Shown in pieces: positions 9,578 to 18,766 of a stretch of 58,304 nt of DNA. The position numbers and the translations under genes were made by a program. Source of the DNA: a bacterium (GTDB lineage Bacteria; Vulcanimicrobiota; Xenobia; Xenobiales; JADMJV01). Numbering within the stretch: the stretch's first letter is position 1; each line of letters opens with the position of its first letter. The stretch covers positions 1-58,304 of the forward strand of contig JAFEBA010000030.1 of the NCBI GenBank assembly GCA_018266105.1, in the 5' to 3' direction. Below the pieces are notes generated by a model. It did no database searches. It was not told the DNA's origin and saw only the letters and a list, made by a program, of their open reading frames with translations.

Positions 9578-9626
9578 AACCAGGGCATTTCAGATCGCCC
9601 CATGAAAAGCCCTGCAGGCCCGCCAA

Positions 9627-10907
9627 ATGGAAGGTTTGGCAGGCCATCGGAGGGACCGGCCCGTAAGTCGCCTCAGAGTGAGAACGTTCCTACAACTATT
9701 TGCTCTTCCAGCCTTTCGATTGGTCAATCTGGCCAATCTTCTTGAAGGCATCTGCTATTTCGGCATGGTCCCTTTGCTCATTCCTTTTGTGCAGCAGCAC
9801 TTCCAACTGGACGATGTCCAGGCCGCCTGGGTGACCCTCTACTACACCGGCATGGTCACTCTATTGATGTTTCCCGGCGGGGCAGTGTGCGACCGTCTGG
9901 GCTCTCGGCGCTCGCTGGGGCTGGCTCTGGCCCTGACCGGCGCGGGTCGATGCTTGCTTTGTCTATCCCCCGATTGGGGTCTACCCGTGGCTGTGTTGGG
10001 CCTGACCGTGATGTCGGCCGGGACCGGCCTTTTCCAGCCTTCCGTCTACACGGCCGTGAAGGAGTACACCCCAACCGAGCAGGCGGCTCCTGGCTACAGC
10101 TGGCTCTATTCGATCATGAATCTGGGCAGCGTGCTCTGGTTTTTGCTTTCGCCCAAAGTGCGCGCCTGGGGCCAGATTGAAGGCGTGTTTCTGGTCCTGA
10201 CAGCGGCCACCATGGTCAACCTCTGCTTTCAGCTCGCCTTCTTCCGCCAGGACCCCTACAGGCGAGTGTTGCAGCCAGATTCTCAAGGTCAACGATGGAA
10301 TTCGAGGTTTCTGGTCTTCATCTGGCTTCTGGTGCCTGTGCGCAGCCTGGTGGCGCACCTTACCTACACTCTGCCCACCGCCATCATGCGAACCTACCCC
10401 TGGGTGGCCGATCGACTTGAGTATTCGTTCGCGCTCAACAATTTGCTTTTGTTTGTTGGCACGCCACTGCTCACCTACCTGACCCTGGGCCGGGACCTTC
10501 TGAGCCTGATGATCGGTGGTAGCCTGGCCAGCGCTCTCTCCTTGAGCTTCCTGATGCTGCCGCCCGAGACCCATTGGCTGGTGCTCTTCTTGGTGGTCTT
10601 CAGTCTGGGGGAGGCCGTGTGGCAATCGCGATTCTTCGAATTCGTGGCCCATCAGGCCCCGGCCGGCAAGGTCGGCGCCGCCATGAGCTTCGCCAACTTT
10701 CCCTGGTTTGTCGCCAAAACCGCGGCCGGCAGCTATTCAGGCTGGATGCTGTTGCACTACATTCCCAAGAATGGCCCCCAGCACCCGGAAATTCTGTGGG
10801 GAACCTATCTTCTCGGAGCTCTGCTCACGCCTGTCTCTCTATTCGCCTTAAGAGCCTGGCTGGCGCAAGGTCTGGCGGGGACCCAAACCGAACAGCAGGC
10901 ACCGTGA
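9627..10907 (+). CDS. Major facilitator superfamily transporter
   Basis: About 12 hydrophobic segments over 426 residues, typical of MFS permeases. The loop between helices 2 and 3 has the family signature (GGAVCDRLGSRRSL, compare GxxxDRxGRR). The substrate cannot be read from the sequence. The ATG at 9627 is used. A GTG at 9678 would remove 17 charged residues, begin just before the first helix and is equally plausible. The stop codon overlaps the GTG of the next gene (GTGA), so the two are probably translationally coupled. Confidence 0.88.
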   Translation: MEGLAGHRRDRPVSRLRVRTFLQLFALPAFRLVNLANLLEGICYFGMVPLLIPFVQQHFQLDDVQAAWVTLYYTGMVTLLMFPGGAVCDRLGSRRSLGLALALTGAGRCLLCLSPDWGLPVAVLGLTVMSAGTGLFQPSVYTAVKEYTPTEQAAPGYSWLYSIMNLGSVLWFLLSPKVRAWGQIEGVFLVLTAATMVNLCFQLAFFRQDPYRRVLQPDSQGQRWNSRFLVFIWLLVPVRSLVAHLTYTLPTAIMRTYPWVADRLEYSFALNNLLLFVGTPLLTYLTLGRDLLSLMIGGSLASALSLSFLMLPPETHWLVLFLVVFSLGEAVWQSRFFEFVAHQAPAGKVGAAMSFANFPWFVAKTAAGSYSGWMLLHYIPKNGPQHPEILWGTYLLGALLTPVSLFALRAWLAQGLAGTQTEQQAP

Positions 10908-11512
10908 ACCCGGAGATTCTCGAGCTATTCTGTCAATCCGTCTCGGACATTGGCCTGTTTTCCTGGTGGTCGGTCTCGGACGACGGCAAGTTCCAAGTCG
11001 AATTCGCCGGCACTCAACTGTGGATGCCACCACTGGTACCGGACGGCCCGCCCTGCGGTACTATTGCCTTACGCTTCGAGGGCGACGTGCAGCGCTGCTT
11101 TCTGCGCAAAGATCAGAAAGTCATGCCGGCCGATTGGGCCGCCCAACTGGCCAACGACAGCATCCGCCCCCTGCGCCTGACCCCGCAAGGAATGAAACTT
11201 TATTACGAGAGCGGCTCCAGCGAATTTTTGCAGGAGGTCCACGGCCACGCTGAAATCGGCCGCCCGCCCGAAGCCGAGGATTTGCTGGGCCGACCCGTCC
11301 GCCTGGTTTTCTGGGCCGGAGAAGTGGGCGTCGCCGTCGCTTCGCGTCGAATCGCCCTGGTCAGCCACCAGGGCGATCTGGACTGGCAGCTAGTCCCAGG
11401 AATGGTCTCGCGCTGGTGGAGCTATTGGGAAGATTATTGGAAAGTCCGCCAAACCGACCAGGCTCAGGCCTGGGACTATGCCTGCGAAGCCACCGTTCCG
11501 CTGGCTGATTAG
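10904..11512 (+). CDS. Hypothetical cytoplasmic protein coupled to the MFS gene
   Basis: 202 residues, no signal peptide or membrane helix, family not recognised. Its GTG start overlaps the MFS stop by 4 bases, which implies coupled translation and perhaps a shared job. It has many Trp residues (FSWWSVSDDGK near the start, GMVSRWWSYWEDYW near the end) and alternating hydrophobic residues suggesting a beta-rich fold. The frame stays open upstream across the MFS gene, but the overlap start is the sensible one. An intergenic repeat copy follows the stop codon. Confidence 0.7.
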   Translation: MNPEILELFCQSVSDIGLFSWWSVSDDGKFQVEFAGTQLWMPPLVPDGPPCGTIALRFEGDVQRCFLRKDQKVMPADWAAQLANDSIRPLRLTPQGMKLYYESGSSEFLQEVHGHAEIGRPPEAEDLLGRPVRLVFWAGEVGVAVASRRIALVSHQGDLDWQLVPGMVSRWWSYWEDYWKVRQTDQAQAWDYACEATVPLAD

Positions 11513-11560
11513 GAGCTGTTGACCAGTCAGCCCTTTGGCTCGATTTGCGCCCTTTGCATC
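11512..11560. repeat. Dispersed intergenic repeat, copy A
   Basis: Begins with GGAGCTGTTGAC and continues with GCTCGATT and CGCCCTTTGC. The same blocks appear in the same order in copy C (41131-41190, opposite strand). The first block also appears in copy B (20525-20604). It sits between the convergent genes ending at 11512 and 11571, and includes weak inverted repeats (GCTCG/CGAGC). Confidence 0.5.
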
Positions 11561-11570
11561 GAAAAGCGAG

Positions 11571-12077
11571 CTAAGAGTAGCGCTTGAGCAGCTCTTGAGC
11601 TCGTCGCTGGATGGAGCCGCGGAGCCAGGAGGGCTCGAGTAGTTCAGCTCCCTGAACCGACATCAGCCAATCCACCACTCGATCAGGACCGCTGACCTGA
11701 AGGCTCAAGCGCCCGTTGTTCAGGCGCTGGCTGATATGCAGGGGATTCTGAGCCAGCTGGCGCGCCAGCGAGGGTTCTACCTTAATCTCGATGCGAACCG
11801 GTCCGGCCGCGGCCACCTCCCAGGGATTTAACCCCTGGACCAGGGGCGGCCCGGCGGCCTGGGTTTGGGGCAGACTGCTGCCGCCCTTCAAATGGTAGCC
11901 GCCCTCACTTTCCACTTCAAAGCCGCTATCCTGGAGCAACTTGATGTCACGAAACAGATTGCGCTTGGAAGTGCCGAAGTGTTCGGCCAGCTCCTGGGCT
12001 GAGCGTCCAGGATTCTCCTGAATCACTGTGAGCAGGCGGAGCAGCCGCTGAAAGCGGTGAGAAGCATCATCTGTCAT
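11571..12077 (-). CDS. Short HTH regulator with a WCX-like C terminus and no WYL domain
   Basis: 168 residues from the ATG at 12077. Residues ~8-60 form a winged helix-turn-helix of the HTH_11/DeoR type (RLLRLLTVIQENPGRSAQELAEHFGTSKRNLFRDIKLL, split here by function: helix, turn, recognition helix). The last ~85 residues (EIKVEPSLARQLAQN, then SGPDRVVDWLMSVQGAELLEP) resemble the C-terminal WCX extension of WYL regulators. The ~100-residue ligand-binding WYL domain that normally lies between them is missing. It is probably a DNA-binding regulator. The frame opens to 12293 but the added residues are Pro/Arg-rich and not family-like. Confidence 0.78.
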   Translation of the reverse strand: MTDDASHRFQRLLRLLTVIQENPGRSAQELAEHFGTSKRNLFRDIKLLQDSGFEVESEGGYHLKGGSSLPQTQAAGPPLVQGLNPWEVAAAGPVRIEIKVEPSLARQLAQNPLHISQRLNNGRLSLQVSGPDRVVDWLMSVQGAELLEPSWLRGSIQRRAQELLKRYS

Positions 12078-12157
12078 GGAGCAACCGGATCCACCTTTTC
12101 GATTGGGCTGGGAGCGGTAACCAGGGATGCAACCTGCCCGCCCAGAAGGGGATTGCC

Positions 12158-12727
12158 ATGCGAAGAATGCTTTTCCTTCTTTTTGTATCCTTCTCCGCGG
12201 TTGCGCAGGCCCACCCACTGGTGGACGCTGCCGAGCGGGGCGATTTAGCTGCGGTGAAATGTCTGGTGGAATCCGGCGTGCCCGTGGACTCAAAAGATCA
12301 GCGCGGCTCTACCGCCCTTAAAGAAGCCTGTGATGAAGGCTACCCCGCCATCGCCGAATATCTGCTGAAAAACGGCGCCAACGTCAACGAAACCAGCAAT
12401 TCCGGCGAGAACTGTTTCCACGAGGCCATCGAGGAGTTCCTTGGCGATTCCAAGGGCTATCCCCACTACCGCACCAGCGGAACTCCCGACAATAAAGGCG
12501 TCCTGGAAGTGCTGCTCAGAGATCCTCGGCTTGATCTGAATGCCCCGGACGTATATGGCCGCACACCGCTGATGCGTTTTGCTGCCGCCAACAACACTGA
12601 GTACGTGGCCAAATTGCTGGCCCTGGGCGCCAGCCCTGGGGAAGTGGATCGCGCCGGACGCACTGCGATGGAGCGCAGCACCGATCCCACCATCCAGAAG
12701 CTGCTCAAGCAGCGCGGTGGTATGTAG
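12158..12727 (+). CDS. Secreted ankyrin-repeat protein
   Basis: 189 residues with a clear signal peptide (MRRMLFLLFVSFSAVAQA, cut after AQA) followed by about four ankyrin repeats. Examples are HPLVDAAERGDLAAVKCLVESG, read as one repeat split over its two helices, then STALKEACDEGYPAIAEYLLKNGA and TPLMRFAAANNTEYVAKLLALGA. Ankyrin repeats bind protein partners. Here export to the periplasm or outside is expected. GGGG precedes the ATG at a suitable distance. A strong terminator follows, so this is likely a single-gene transcript. Confidence 0.88.
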   Translation: MRRMLFLLFVSFSAVAQAHPLVDAAERGDLAAVKCLVESGVPVDSKDQRGSTALKEACDEGYPAIAEYLLKNGANVNETSNSGENCFHEAIEEFLGDSKGYPHYRTSGTPDNKGVLEVLLRDPRLDLNAPDVYGRTPLMRFAAANNTEYVAKLLALGASPGEVDRAGRTAMERSTDPTIQKLLKQRGGM

Positions 12728-12752
12728 ACCCGTAATCCAAACTGGGAGGAGT

Positions 12753-12785
12753 AGCAAGGGCCGCGCAACGCGGCCCTTGCTCTTT
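12753..12785 (+). terminator. Intrinsic terminator of the ankyrin gene
   Basis: AGCAAGGGCCGCG (12753-12765) pairs perfectly over 13 bp with CGCGGCCCTTGCT (12769-12781) around a 3-base loop. A short T-rich tail (CTTTC) follows. The stem ends 9 bases before the GTG of the next gene. Confidence 0.85.
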
Positions 12786-12790
12786 CAATC

Positions 12791-14629
12791 GTGAAAAGAA
12801 TCCTGCTTTGCCTCGGCCTGAGCTTGAGCGCCGCCGCCCAGGCCCCCGACGCCGCCAAGGAACGCGCTGCCGCCATCCACGCAAACTACGGGAAATACGA
12901 GTTCCGCATCCCCGTGCGGGACGGCAAGCGACTGTTCACCAGCGTGTACCTGCCGAACGGAGTTCACTTCGGCAAAAAGTATCCCATTCTGCTGATGCGC
13001 ACACCTTATTCCGTCGGACCCTATGGCCCGGATCGCTACCGCGACAGCCTGGCCCCCATCGTCGATTACGAAAAAGAGGGCTTCATCTTCGTCTTTCAAG
13101 ACGTGCGGGGACGCTGGATGTCGGAGGGGGATTTCGTCAACATGCGCCCCTGCCAGGACGGAGCGGGCATTGACGAAGCCACCGACACCTACGACAGCAT
13201 CGAGTGGCTGCTGAAAAACGTGCAGGGAAACAACGGACGGGTCGGCATGTGGGGAATTTCCTACCCCGGCTTCTACGCTGCTTACGGCGCAATTCAGGGA
13301 CACCCGGCTCTCAAAGCCATTTCTCCCCAAGCCCCTATCGCTGATTGGTTTCGTGGCGACGACATGCATCGCAACGGGGCCTTCAATCTGCAAATGTCGT
13401 TCGGGTTCTTCGCAAATTTCGGCAAGCCACGGCCCGAGCCGAGCGAGGCGCCCCCTAAAAATTTTGAATACCCAACCAACGACGCTTACCAGTACTTTCT
13501 GGACCTGGGCCCGCTTAGCAACGCCCTCAAGAAGTTCGGCTTCGAGAACGCCTTCTGGCACGACATCGTAGCCCACCCCAACTACGACCCGTTCTGGCAG
13601 AGCCGAAATCTGCTGCCCCACCTGCAGGGGATCAAAGCCGCCACCATGGTCGTGGCCGGTTGGTACGACACCGAAGATCTCTACGGTCCGCTCCACATCT
13701 ACCAGAGCATCCGAAGACTTAATCCGAACGCGACCGTTCATCTGGTGGCCGGCCCCTGGTATCACGGAGGCTGGTGGCGAGCCGACGGCAGCAAGCTGGG
13801 AGCCGCCGATTTTGGAACGGCCACTTCTCAGACCTACCAGAAAGCCGAACTGGCCTTCTTTCAGCAGCATCTCAAAAATGCCGAGCCGGCCGGACTCCCG
13901 GGCGCCTGGGTTTTTGAGACAGGGGCCAACCGTTGGCGCTCCTTCAGCAGCTGGCCGCCTCCCCAGGCCAGGCCCCTAGACCTTTATCTGGCCGACCGGG
14001 GCAACCTCAATGAGAGACCGGGCCCGGCCGGACATGACGAATTCGTCAGCGATCCAGCCCGACCGGTGCCCTACACAGCTGACAACAGCAGTGTTCGCCA
14101 GTCCAAGGATTACATGGCTGAAGACCAACGCTTCGCTGCCCGCCGCCCTGATGTGCTGGTGTATCAGGGACCGGAACTGGAGGACGAAATGACGGTCGCC
14201 GGACCGATCGAGGTTTCACTCTGGGTTTCGACCAGCCGCCAGGATGCCGATTGGATCGTCAAGCTGATTGATGTCAACCCCGGTAAACTGCCTTCCGGCG
14301 AAGAGACCCACTCCGGGGGCCAGCAGACGCTGGTGCGTGGAGAACCTTTCCGGGGCCGCTTTCGCGAAAGTTTTGAACATCCTAAAGCTTTCGAACCCAA
14401 TCAAGCGACCCGGCTAACCTTTACTCTCAACGACGTTTGCCATACTTTTATGCGACACCACCGTGTAATGGTACAGGTCCAGTCCAGCTGGTTTCCTTAC
14501 ATCGACCGCAACCCCCAAAATTGGGTAGAGAATATCTTCAAGGCCTCGGACGGCGACTTCGTCAAGGCCACCCATCGTGTGTATTTTGGCGAATCACACG
14601 GGTCACACCTAAGGTTTTTGCGCCTCTAA
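12791..14629 (+). CDS. Secreted CocE/X-Pro dipeptidyl-peptidase (S15) family hydrolase
   Basis: Alpha/beta hydrolase of the S15/CocE family, which cleaves ester or amide bonds including beta-lactam acyl esters and X-Pro dipeptides. A signal peptide (residues 1-18) predicts export. The nucleophile is Ser157 in the elbow GISYPG, and the remaining triad is probably Asp293 (GWYD) and His325 (GPWYHGG). Residues ~390-612 match the beta-sandwich PepX_C domain. At 612 residues it has the family length. The start is a GTG with no visible SD, only 9 bases after the upstream terminator stem. Its own promoter must therefore lie upstream, or it depends on read-through. Its 3' end overlaps the convergent gene by 21 bases. 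The substrate is not predictable. Confidence 0.93.
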   Translation: MKRILLCLGLSLSAAAQAPDAAKERAAAIHANYGKYEFRIPVRDGKRLFTSVYLPNGVHFGKKYPILLMRTPYSVGPYGPDRYRDSLAPIVDYEKEGFIFVFQDVRGRWMSEGDFVNMRPCQDGAGIDEATDTYDSIEWLLKNVQGNNGRVGMWGISYPGFYAAYGAIQGHPALKAISPQAPIADWFRGDDMHRNGAFNLQMSFGFFANFGKPRPEPSEAPPKNFEYPTNDAYQYFLDLGPLSNALKKFGFENAFWHDIVAHPNYDPFWQSRNLLPHLQGIKAATMVVAGWYDTEDLYGPLHIYQSIRRLNPNATVHLVAGPWYHGGWWRADGSKLGAADFGTATSQTYQKAELAFFQQHLKNAEPAGLPGAWVFETGANRWRSFSSWPPPQARPLDLYLADRGNLNERPGPAGHDEFVSDPARPVPYTADNSSVRQSKDYMAEDQRFAARRPDVLVYQGPELEDEMTVAGPIEVSLWVSTSRQDADWIVKLIDVNPGKLPSGEETHSGGQQTLVRGEPFRGRFRESFEHPKAFEPNQATRLTFTLNDVCHTFMRHHRVMVQVQSSWFPYIDRNPQNWVENIFKASDGDFVKATHRVYFGESHGSHLRFLRL

Positions 14630-16708
14630 AAGCTCGAAGGTGGGATTGACCAGCTGAAAGGACAGGCGAGTCCCGTTCTCCAGCATATTGGGTAATGAAC
14701 ACTGCGGCTGGATCCGCACCCGATGCAGACCCGGTTTCAGTTTCGACAAATCGATCGTGACCTCGCGGTAAACCGCGTATTCAGCCGGGGCTTCCACTTC
14801 GCCCAGGTCCTGCCCGTCCAGCCAGAGGCGAAAGCGAGTGGGAGAGCCCATGGCGCTGATGCCGAAGCGATAGCGATATAGGCAGGGCTTTGGCACCAGA
14901 ATGTCCAGCCAGGAGTCTCCGAAGGCCCAGTTCCAGCGCATGCGATTGTCGCGTTCCTCACGATAGAAGGAGGGTCCGTAGGACGCACCCGGCATCAGGG
15001 GAGGTTTTTCTGGATGGGCGACCGGGTGCAGGCGATAGACCCACAGGTCATTCCAGGGGCTGCGATAATCGGGTTGGCGCTTCCATGAGTCCCATTGATT
15101 GAGCACATCCGATTTGAAAGCCGTACGGTAAAGCACAAAGGCCTCAAATCCATAGCTTTCCAGCTGCTTCATCAATGCGTCCTTGTCTGCATCGCTCAAA
15201 TAGCGCTGCCACTCGGACTCCGAGCGCCCCCGGCAATCTCCATAGGAGAAGCGCAAATCCTTGGAAAGCACGTAGGCGTAAAGTTGCTCGTAAGACTGCA
15301 AATCGTTGATCTTCTGGGCCTCAGGAAATTCCATCACCGGCCACTGAAAGACCATCGCCTTGGGCGGCAAGGTCTTCTCGAGATGATCCACCAAAGCACG
15401 CTCATTGGCGACCATATCGCGCAAGAAGTCCTTACCGGGCGGGCGAGGGGGCATCGTATCCAGGCAACTCAGTGGAATCAGCAAAAACAGCCAGAGCCAG
15501 CGTTTACCTGAGAGGGTCCCGCGCTGGCTCATCCATTCGGCCAGGTGCAGCAGGACCCCGGCCAGCACGATCACGCTGAAGCGACAACTGCAGCGAAAAA
15601 GCAGCAGACCCAGCACGCCCGCGCACATATTAAGACCACCCACAATGGAGACCATAAACAACCACAAGGTCATCCCGGCCGCGAAAGGCACGGGTTGCAG
15701 CCGAACCAGCCGACTCAGACCCGCCCAGGCCAGATGGAAGAGCGCGGCCACCCCCAACAGGCCTAGATAATGACTCTCCATCTCGAAGGCGGTGTTGTGC
15801 ATCCCCATGTAGTAGTGAACCTGGGCCCACTGATCGAAAGGCTTGAGGTGGTGCTCACAGGGCAGCAACAGTTCGGGCAGGCGCAGTCCGTAGAGCTGCA
15901 GTTCGTTGATAGTCCGCGAAAAAGTCTGGGCCGAACGGCCCCGGATCAGCCAGGACAGAATCGTATCCAGATTGGCCAGCACCAAAGAGCCCAGGCTGGC
16001 CAGGGTAAGCAGCAAAGCCGGCACGGCTCTCTTCCACTGCTTGAGCAGCAAAGGATGCAGCCAGCATGGCACCAGCATCACCATCCATCCATACCAGAGG
16101 TATGGATTTTGCCAGCCCGCCACCCAGCAGACAAAAATCAAACCGAACCAACCTTTGCGACTGAAATTCCGCCCTTCCCAGAGCCATCGGGTCACCAGCC
16201 AGTAAATGGGAACATGCCAGCAAAAGCTCAGCACGATGTGGGCAGCGTCGCGAACAAAGAGAAAGCGCGAGGTGGAGTAAATGAATGCGGCCAGCAAAGA
16301 GGGTGCGCGCTGCGAGCCCTGAGCCCGAGCGCACAGATATAGAGCCAGTCCGGCCGCTATATGGGAACTCAGAATGGCCAGATTGTAAGCCGTCAGGGAG
16401 TCAGTCAGGCGTGCCAACAGGCCTCCGTAAACCCAGATCAGCTCTTCCGAAGTAGGAAAATCTGCCCAATTGGCCGTGTATGGTGCGTTCAGGCGGGAGA
16501 CGAAATGCGGAACCAACGGAACGCAATCGCCATCAGCATAGGCCCGACAGTAGCTGGCCATGAGCGGCAGGTCACCAATGGCATACCAGGTTCGAAACAC
16601 CGCGCCCGGCGAGGTGCACTCAAAATAATAGGCGCAGGGGATCAGGCACAGAAGCCCGGCCAACAGGAGGCATAGCAGGTCAAGGGGGCGATTGGCTTTG
16701 GAGGCCAT
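14609..16708 (-). CDS. Polytopic membrane protein, GT-C/YfhO-like, with C-terminal beta-sandwich
   Basis: 699 residues from the ATG at 16708. About 10-12 hydrophobic segments fill residues ~10-430, followed by an extracytoplasmic region. The layout (first helix, a long loop with acidic residues, then repeated helices) resembles GT-C glycosyltransferases that use polyprenyl-linked sugars, but I see no diagnostic signature. The last ~110 residues (FRLWLDGQDLGEVEAPAEY, TIDLSKLKPGLHRVRIQPQ) look like a carbohydrate-binding or jelly-roll domain. It is divergent from a protein of the same overall design at 16781. The extra 15 codons up to 16753 are not needed. Confidence 0.7.
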   Translation of the reverse strand: MASKANRPLDLLCLLLAGLLCLIPCAYYFECTSPGAVFRTWYAIGDLPLMASYCRAYADGDCVPLVPHFVSRLNAPYTANWADFPTSEELIWVYGGLLARLTDSLTAYNLAILSSHIAAGLALYLCARAQGSQRAPSLLAAFIYSTSRFLFVRDAAHIVLSFCWHVPIYWLVTRWLWEGRNFSRKGWFGLIFVCWVAGWQNPYLWYGWMVMLVPCWLHPLLLKQWKRAVPALLLTLASLGSLVLANLDTILSWLIRGRSAQTFSRTINELQLYGLRLPELLLPCEHHLKPFDQWAQVHYYMGMHNTAFEMESHYLGLLGVAALFHLAWAGLSRLVRLQPVPFAAGMTLWLFMVSIVGGLNMCAGVLGLLLFRCSCRFSVIVLAGVLLHLAEWMSQRGTLSGKRWLWLFLLIPLSCLDTMPPRPPGKDFLRDMVANERALVDHLEKTLPPKAMVFQWPVMEFPEAQKINDLQSYEQLYAYVLSKDLRFSYGDCRGRSESEWQRYLSDADKDALMKQLESYGFEAFVLYRTAFKSDVLNQWDSWKRQPDYRSPWNDLWVYRLHPVAHPEKPPLMPGASYGPSFYREERDNRMRWNWAFGDSWLDILVPKPCLYRYRFGISAMGSPTRFRLWLDGQDLGEVEAPAEYAVYREVTIDLSKLKPGLHRVRIQPQCSLPNMLENGTRLSFQLVNPTFELLEAQKP

Positions 16709-16780
16709 GGGCAAGGGCTTTGTTTGTGCCCAGGTTATTCCTGTAGGATTCATCCGAGAACGCTCAGAAGCGGCCTGGCT

Positions 16781-18766
16781 GTGACCTCTGGCCGCCTTTA
16801 TCCGCTTCTTTTCTGCTTTGTTTTCTGGTTCATTTCAAGCTTCAGTCCTTATGCTGGCCAACAAGCTGATACTTGGGGCTCCTTGTTGTCGGCCCAGGCC
16901 TGGTTGGAACACGGTAGCCCGGAGCTGTCACCCTACGATCAGCACCTAGACCTCTACGCCTACCAAATATACCATAATGACCGTGGCTTTTTTTATGCCT
17001 ACCCACCTTTTCCGGTCCTGTTAGAAATTCCGGCCGTGGCCCTGGCCCGCCTGGTCGGAATGCAGATGTGGGACCGCGGAGCCGAAGGCCTGGTTCAACG
17101 TCAGGTCGTGGCTCTGAGTCTGAGCCTTCTGCTTGCTTTGCTGGCCTATGGTTACCGGGCTCTGATGAGCGAGCGAGCCGCCTGGCTCTGGGCCTTTCTT
17201 TCCATCGCTGCTGGTGCATGCCTGGGCTCGCTTGGGGCAGCCTTCAACAGTCAGTTGCCCGCCATTTTCTTTATGACCGCCGCCCAAATGCTGTTTCTGC
17301 GCGAAGCCTATGGACGAGGTCCCTGGCGGGGCTGGCAAATAGGAAGCTTGCTGGCCCTGAGCTATATGTGCCGGCCCACCGGTGCTCTCTGGGCAGCCGT
17401 GGCAATACTCTATGTACTGTGGCGCAAACCAGGTCAATTAGGGCAATGCTGTCTGGCTCTGGGGATGCTGCTGGGAGTCTACACCCTGGGCTGCTGGCTT
17501 TTTTTCGGCACTCCCGTCCACCCCTATTTTCTGGGAAGAGAGCTGATGCTCAATCCGGTAGACTTCAGCTATCGCCTGGTCGGGATTTTATGGAGCCCTG
17601 GGGTGGGTCTCTTCGTCTATCAACCTCTGCTGCTGCTGGCTTTCCTTCTTGGGCCCTTGCGCCTGTGGCGCCAGCCGCTGTTCTGGTGTCTCTACGGCTA
17701 TGTACTGATGCATCTGGCTGTGGTCGCTCTGCAATGGGACTGGTGGGGCGGCAGCACCTTTGGTCCCCGACTGACGGCCGAGACGGTCATTCCTCTCTCG
17801 ATCATCGCCATGATGATGGGCCCCAAGCCAAGATGGCTGCGTCCGCTGCTTATCCTGGGACTGGGTTGGTCCCTCTGGATCAATATCTACGCCGCCTATT
17901 TCCGTTCCGAATCGCACCGGCCGCTGGGCTTTCAGTTCTACTTCTTTGATGAAGAGAAGAGTGCCCTCTGGGATTGGCAGCTAGCTCCCTTTTGGGTCAG
18001 CGCGGCTCGCATCCAGCAGCTCCAGATGACGGGACCCGACGACATTTTGGCCAAACTCGGCCAGCACAACCGGCGAGGATTCGGCAACCTTGAGAGGGCC
18101 GGTGACCAACTCTACGTCACTCCAAGGGAGCAACGGTCGGAGATCAGCTTTCTCTCTAACCCCGGCCAGGGAGCTCAAAGCGGGTCCATCTCGTTTCGCT
18201 ACGACGCCCCCCGCCCCGTCCATGTGGGATTGAACGGGCACGCCTGGACGGTTCTGCCCGCCAGTTCGAGGGTGCACTGGCGCACCGTCTTCTTTGAAAA
18301 TCAGGCCTGGGGCTCCGCCAACCGGCTCAGCTTCGATTCACCTTCCGGGGTTCGCCTGTTCGATCTAGAGATTCAAAACTGGAATGCAGGCCAGCCGGGT
18401 GGCCTGACCTACCGGGAGGGCTGGGGCATGGATGAGGCCCGACCGGGTCAGCCCCCCTTCCGCTGGAGCTACGGCCCGTTCAGCCAGCTCGGTTTGACTG
18501 CGCCACGCGGCGGCCGAGTGCGCCTGAACTGGCGAGGCAATTCCCCCAGACCGGGCACGCAGGTACGCGTGGCCGTCAATGGCCGGGAACAGGCTCGTAT
18601 TTTGAACCTGCCCGACGAGAGTCAACCCATACAGATGGACCTTCTAGTCGGCCCGGGCTCGAACTCCATCGAGTTCCGCTATAATCAGTGGGGCTCTACC
18701 TCCAAAGCCGACCAAAGGCCCCTGGCCCTGGCTTTTCAGGACCTGAGGCTGAGTTGGGCTCCCTGA
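16781..18766 (+). CDS. Polytopic membrane protein, GT-C-like, with C-terminal beta-sandwich
   Basis: 661 residues from a GTG at 16781; an ATG at 16724 is possible. About ten membrane segments span residues ~5-400. The first periplasmic loop contains QADTWGSLLSAQAWLEHGSP and then YAYPPFPVLLEIP, a YPP-type motif common in GT-C mannosyl/arabinosyltransferase-like proteins. Residues ~430-660 are soluble and beta-rich (VRLNWRGNSPRPGTQVRVAVNGRE). Transfer of sugar from a lipid carrier to a surface polymer or protein is the inferred role. The divergent partner at 14609-16708 suggests a joint function. Its 3' end overlaps the convergent gene by 31 bases. Confidence 0.7.
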   Translation: MTSGRLYPLLFCFVFWFISSFSPYAGQQADTWGSLLSAQAWLEHGSPELSPYDQHLDLYAYQIYHNDRGFFYAYPPFPVLLEIPAVALARLVGMQMWDRGAEGLVQRQVVALSLSLLLALLAYGYRALMSERAAWLWAFLSIAAGACLGSLGAAFNSQLPAIFFMTAAQMLFLREAYGRGPWRGWQIGSLLALSYMCRPTGALWAAVAILYVLWRKPGQLGQCCLALGMLLGVYTLGCWLFFGTPVHPYFLGRELMLNPVDFSYRLVGILWSPGVGLFVYQPLLLLAFLLGPLRLWRQPLFWCLYGYVLMHLAVVALQWDWWGGSTFGPRLTAETVIPLSIIAMMMGPKPRWLRPLLILGLGWSLWINIYAAYFRSESHRPLGFQFYFFDEEKSALWDWQLAPFWVSAARIQQLQMTGPDDILAKLGQHNRRGFGNLERAGDQLYVTPREQRSEISFLSNPGQGAQSGSISFRYDAPRPVHVGLNGHAWTVLPASSRVHWRTVFFENQAWGSANRLSFDSPSGVRLFDLEIQNWNAGQPGGLTYREGWGMDEARPGQPPFRWSYGPFSQLGLTAPRGGRVRLNWRGNSPRPGTQVRVAVNGREQARILNLPDESQPIQMDLLVGPGSNSIEFRYNQWGSTSKADQRPLALAFQDLRLSWAP

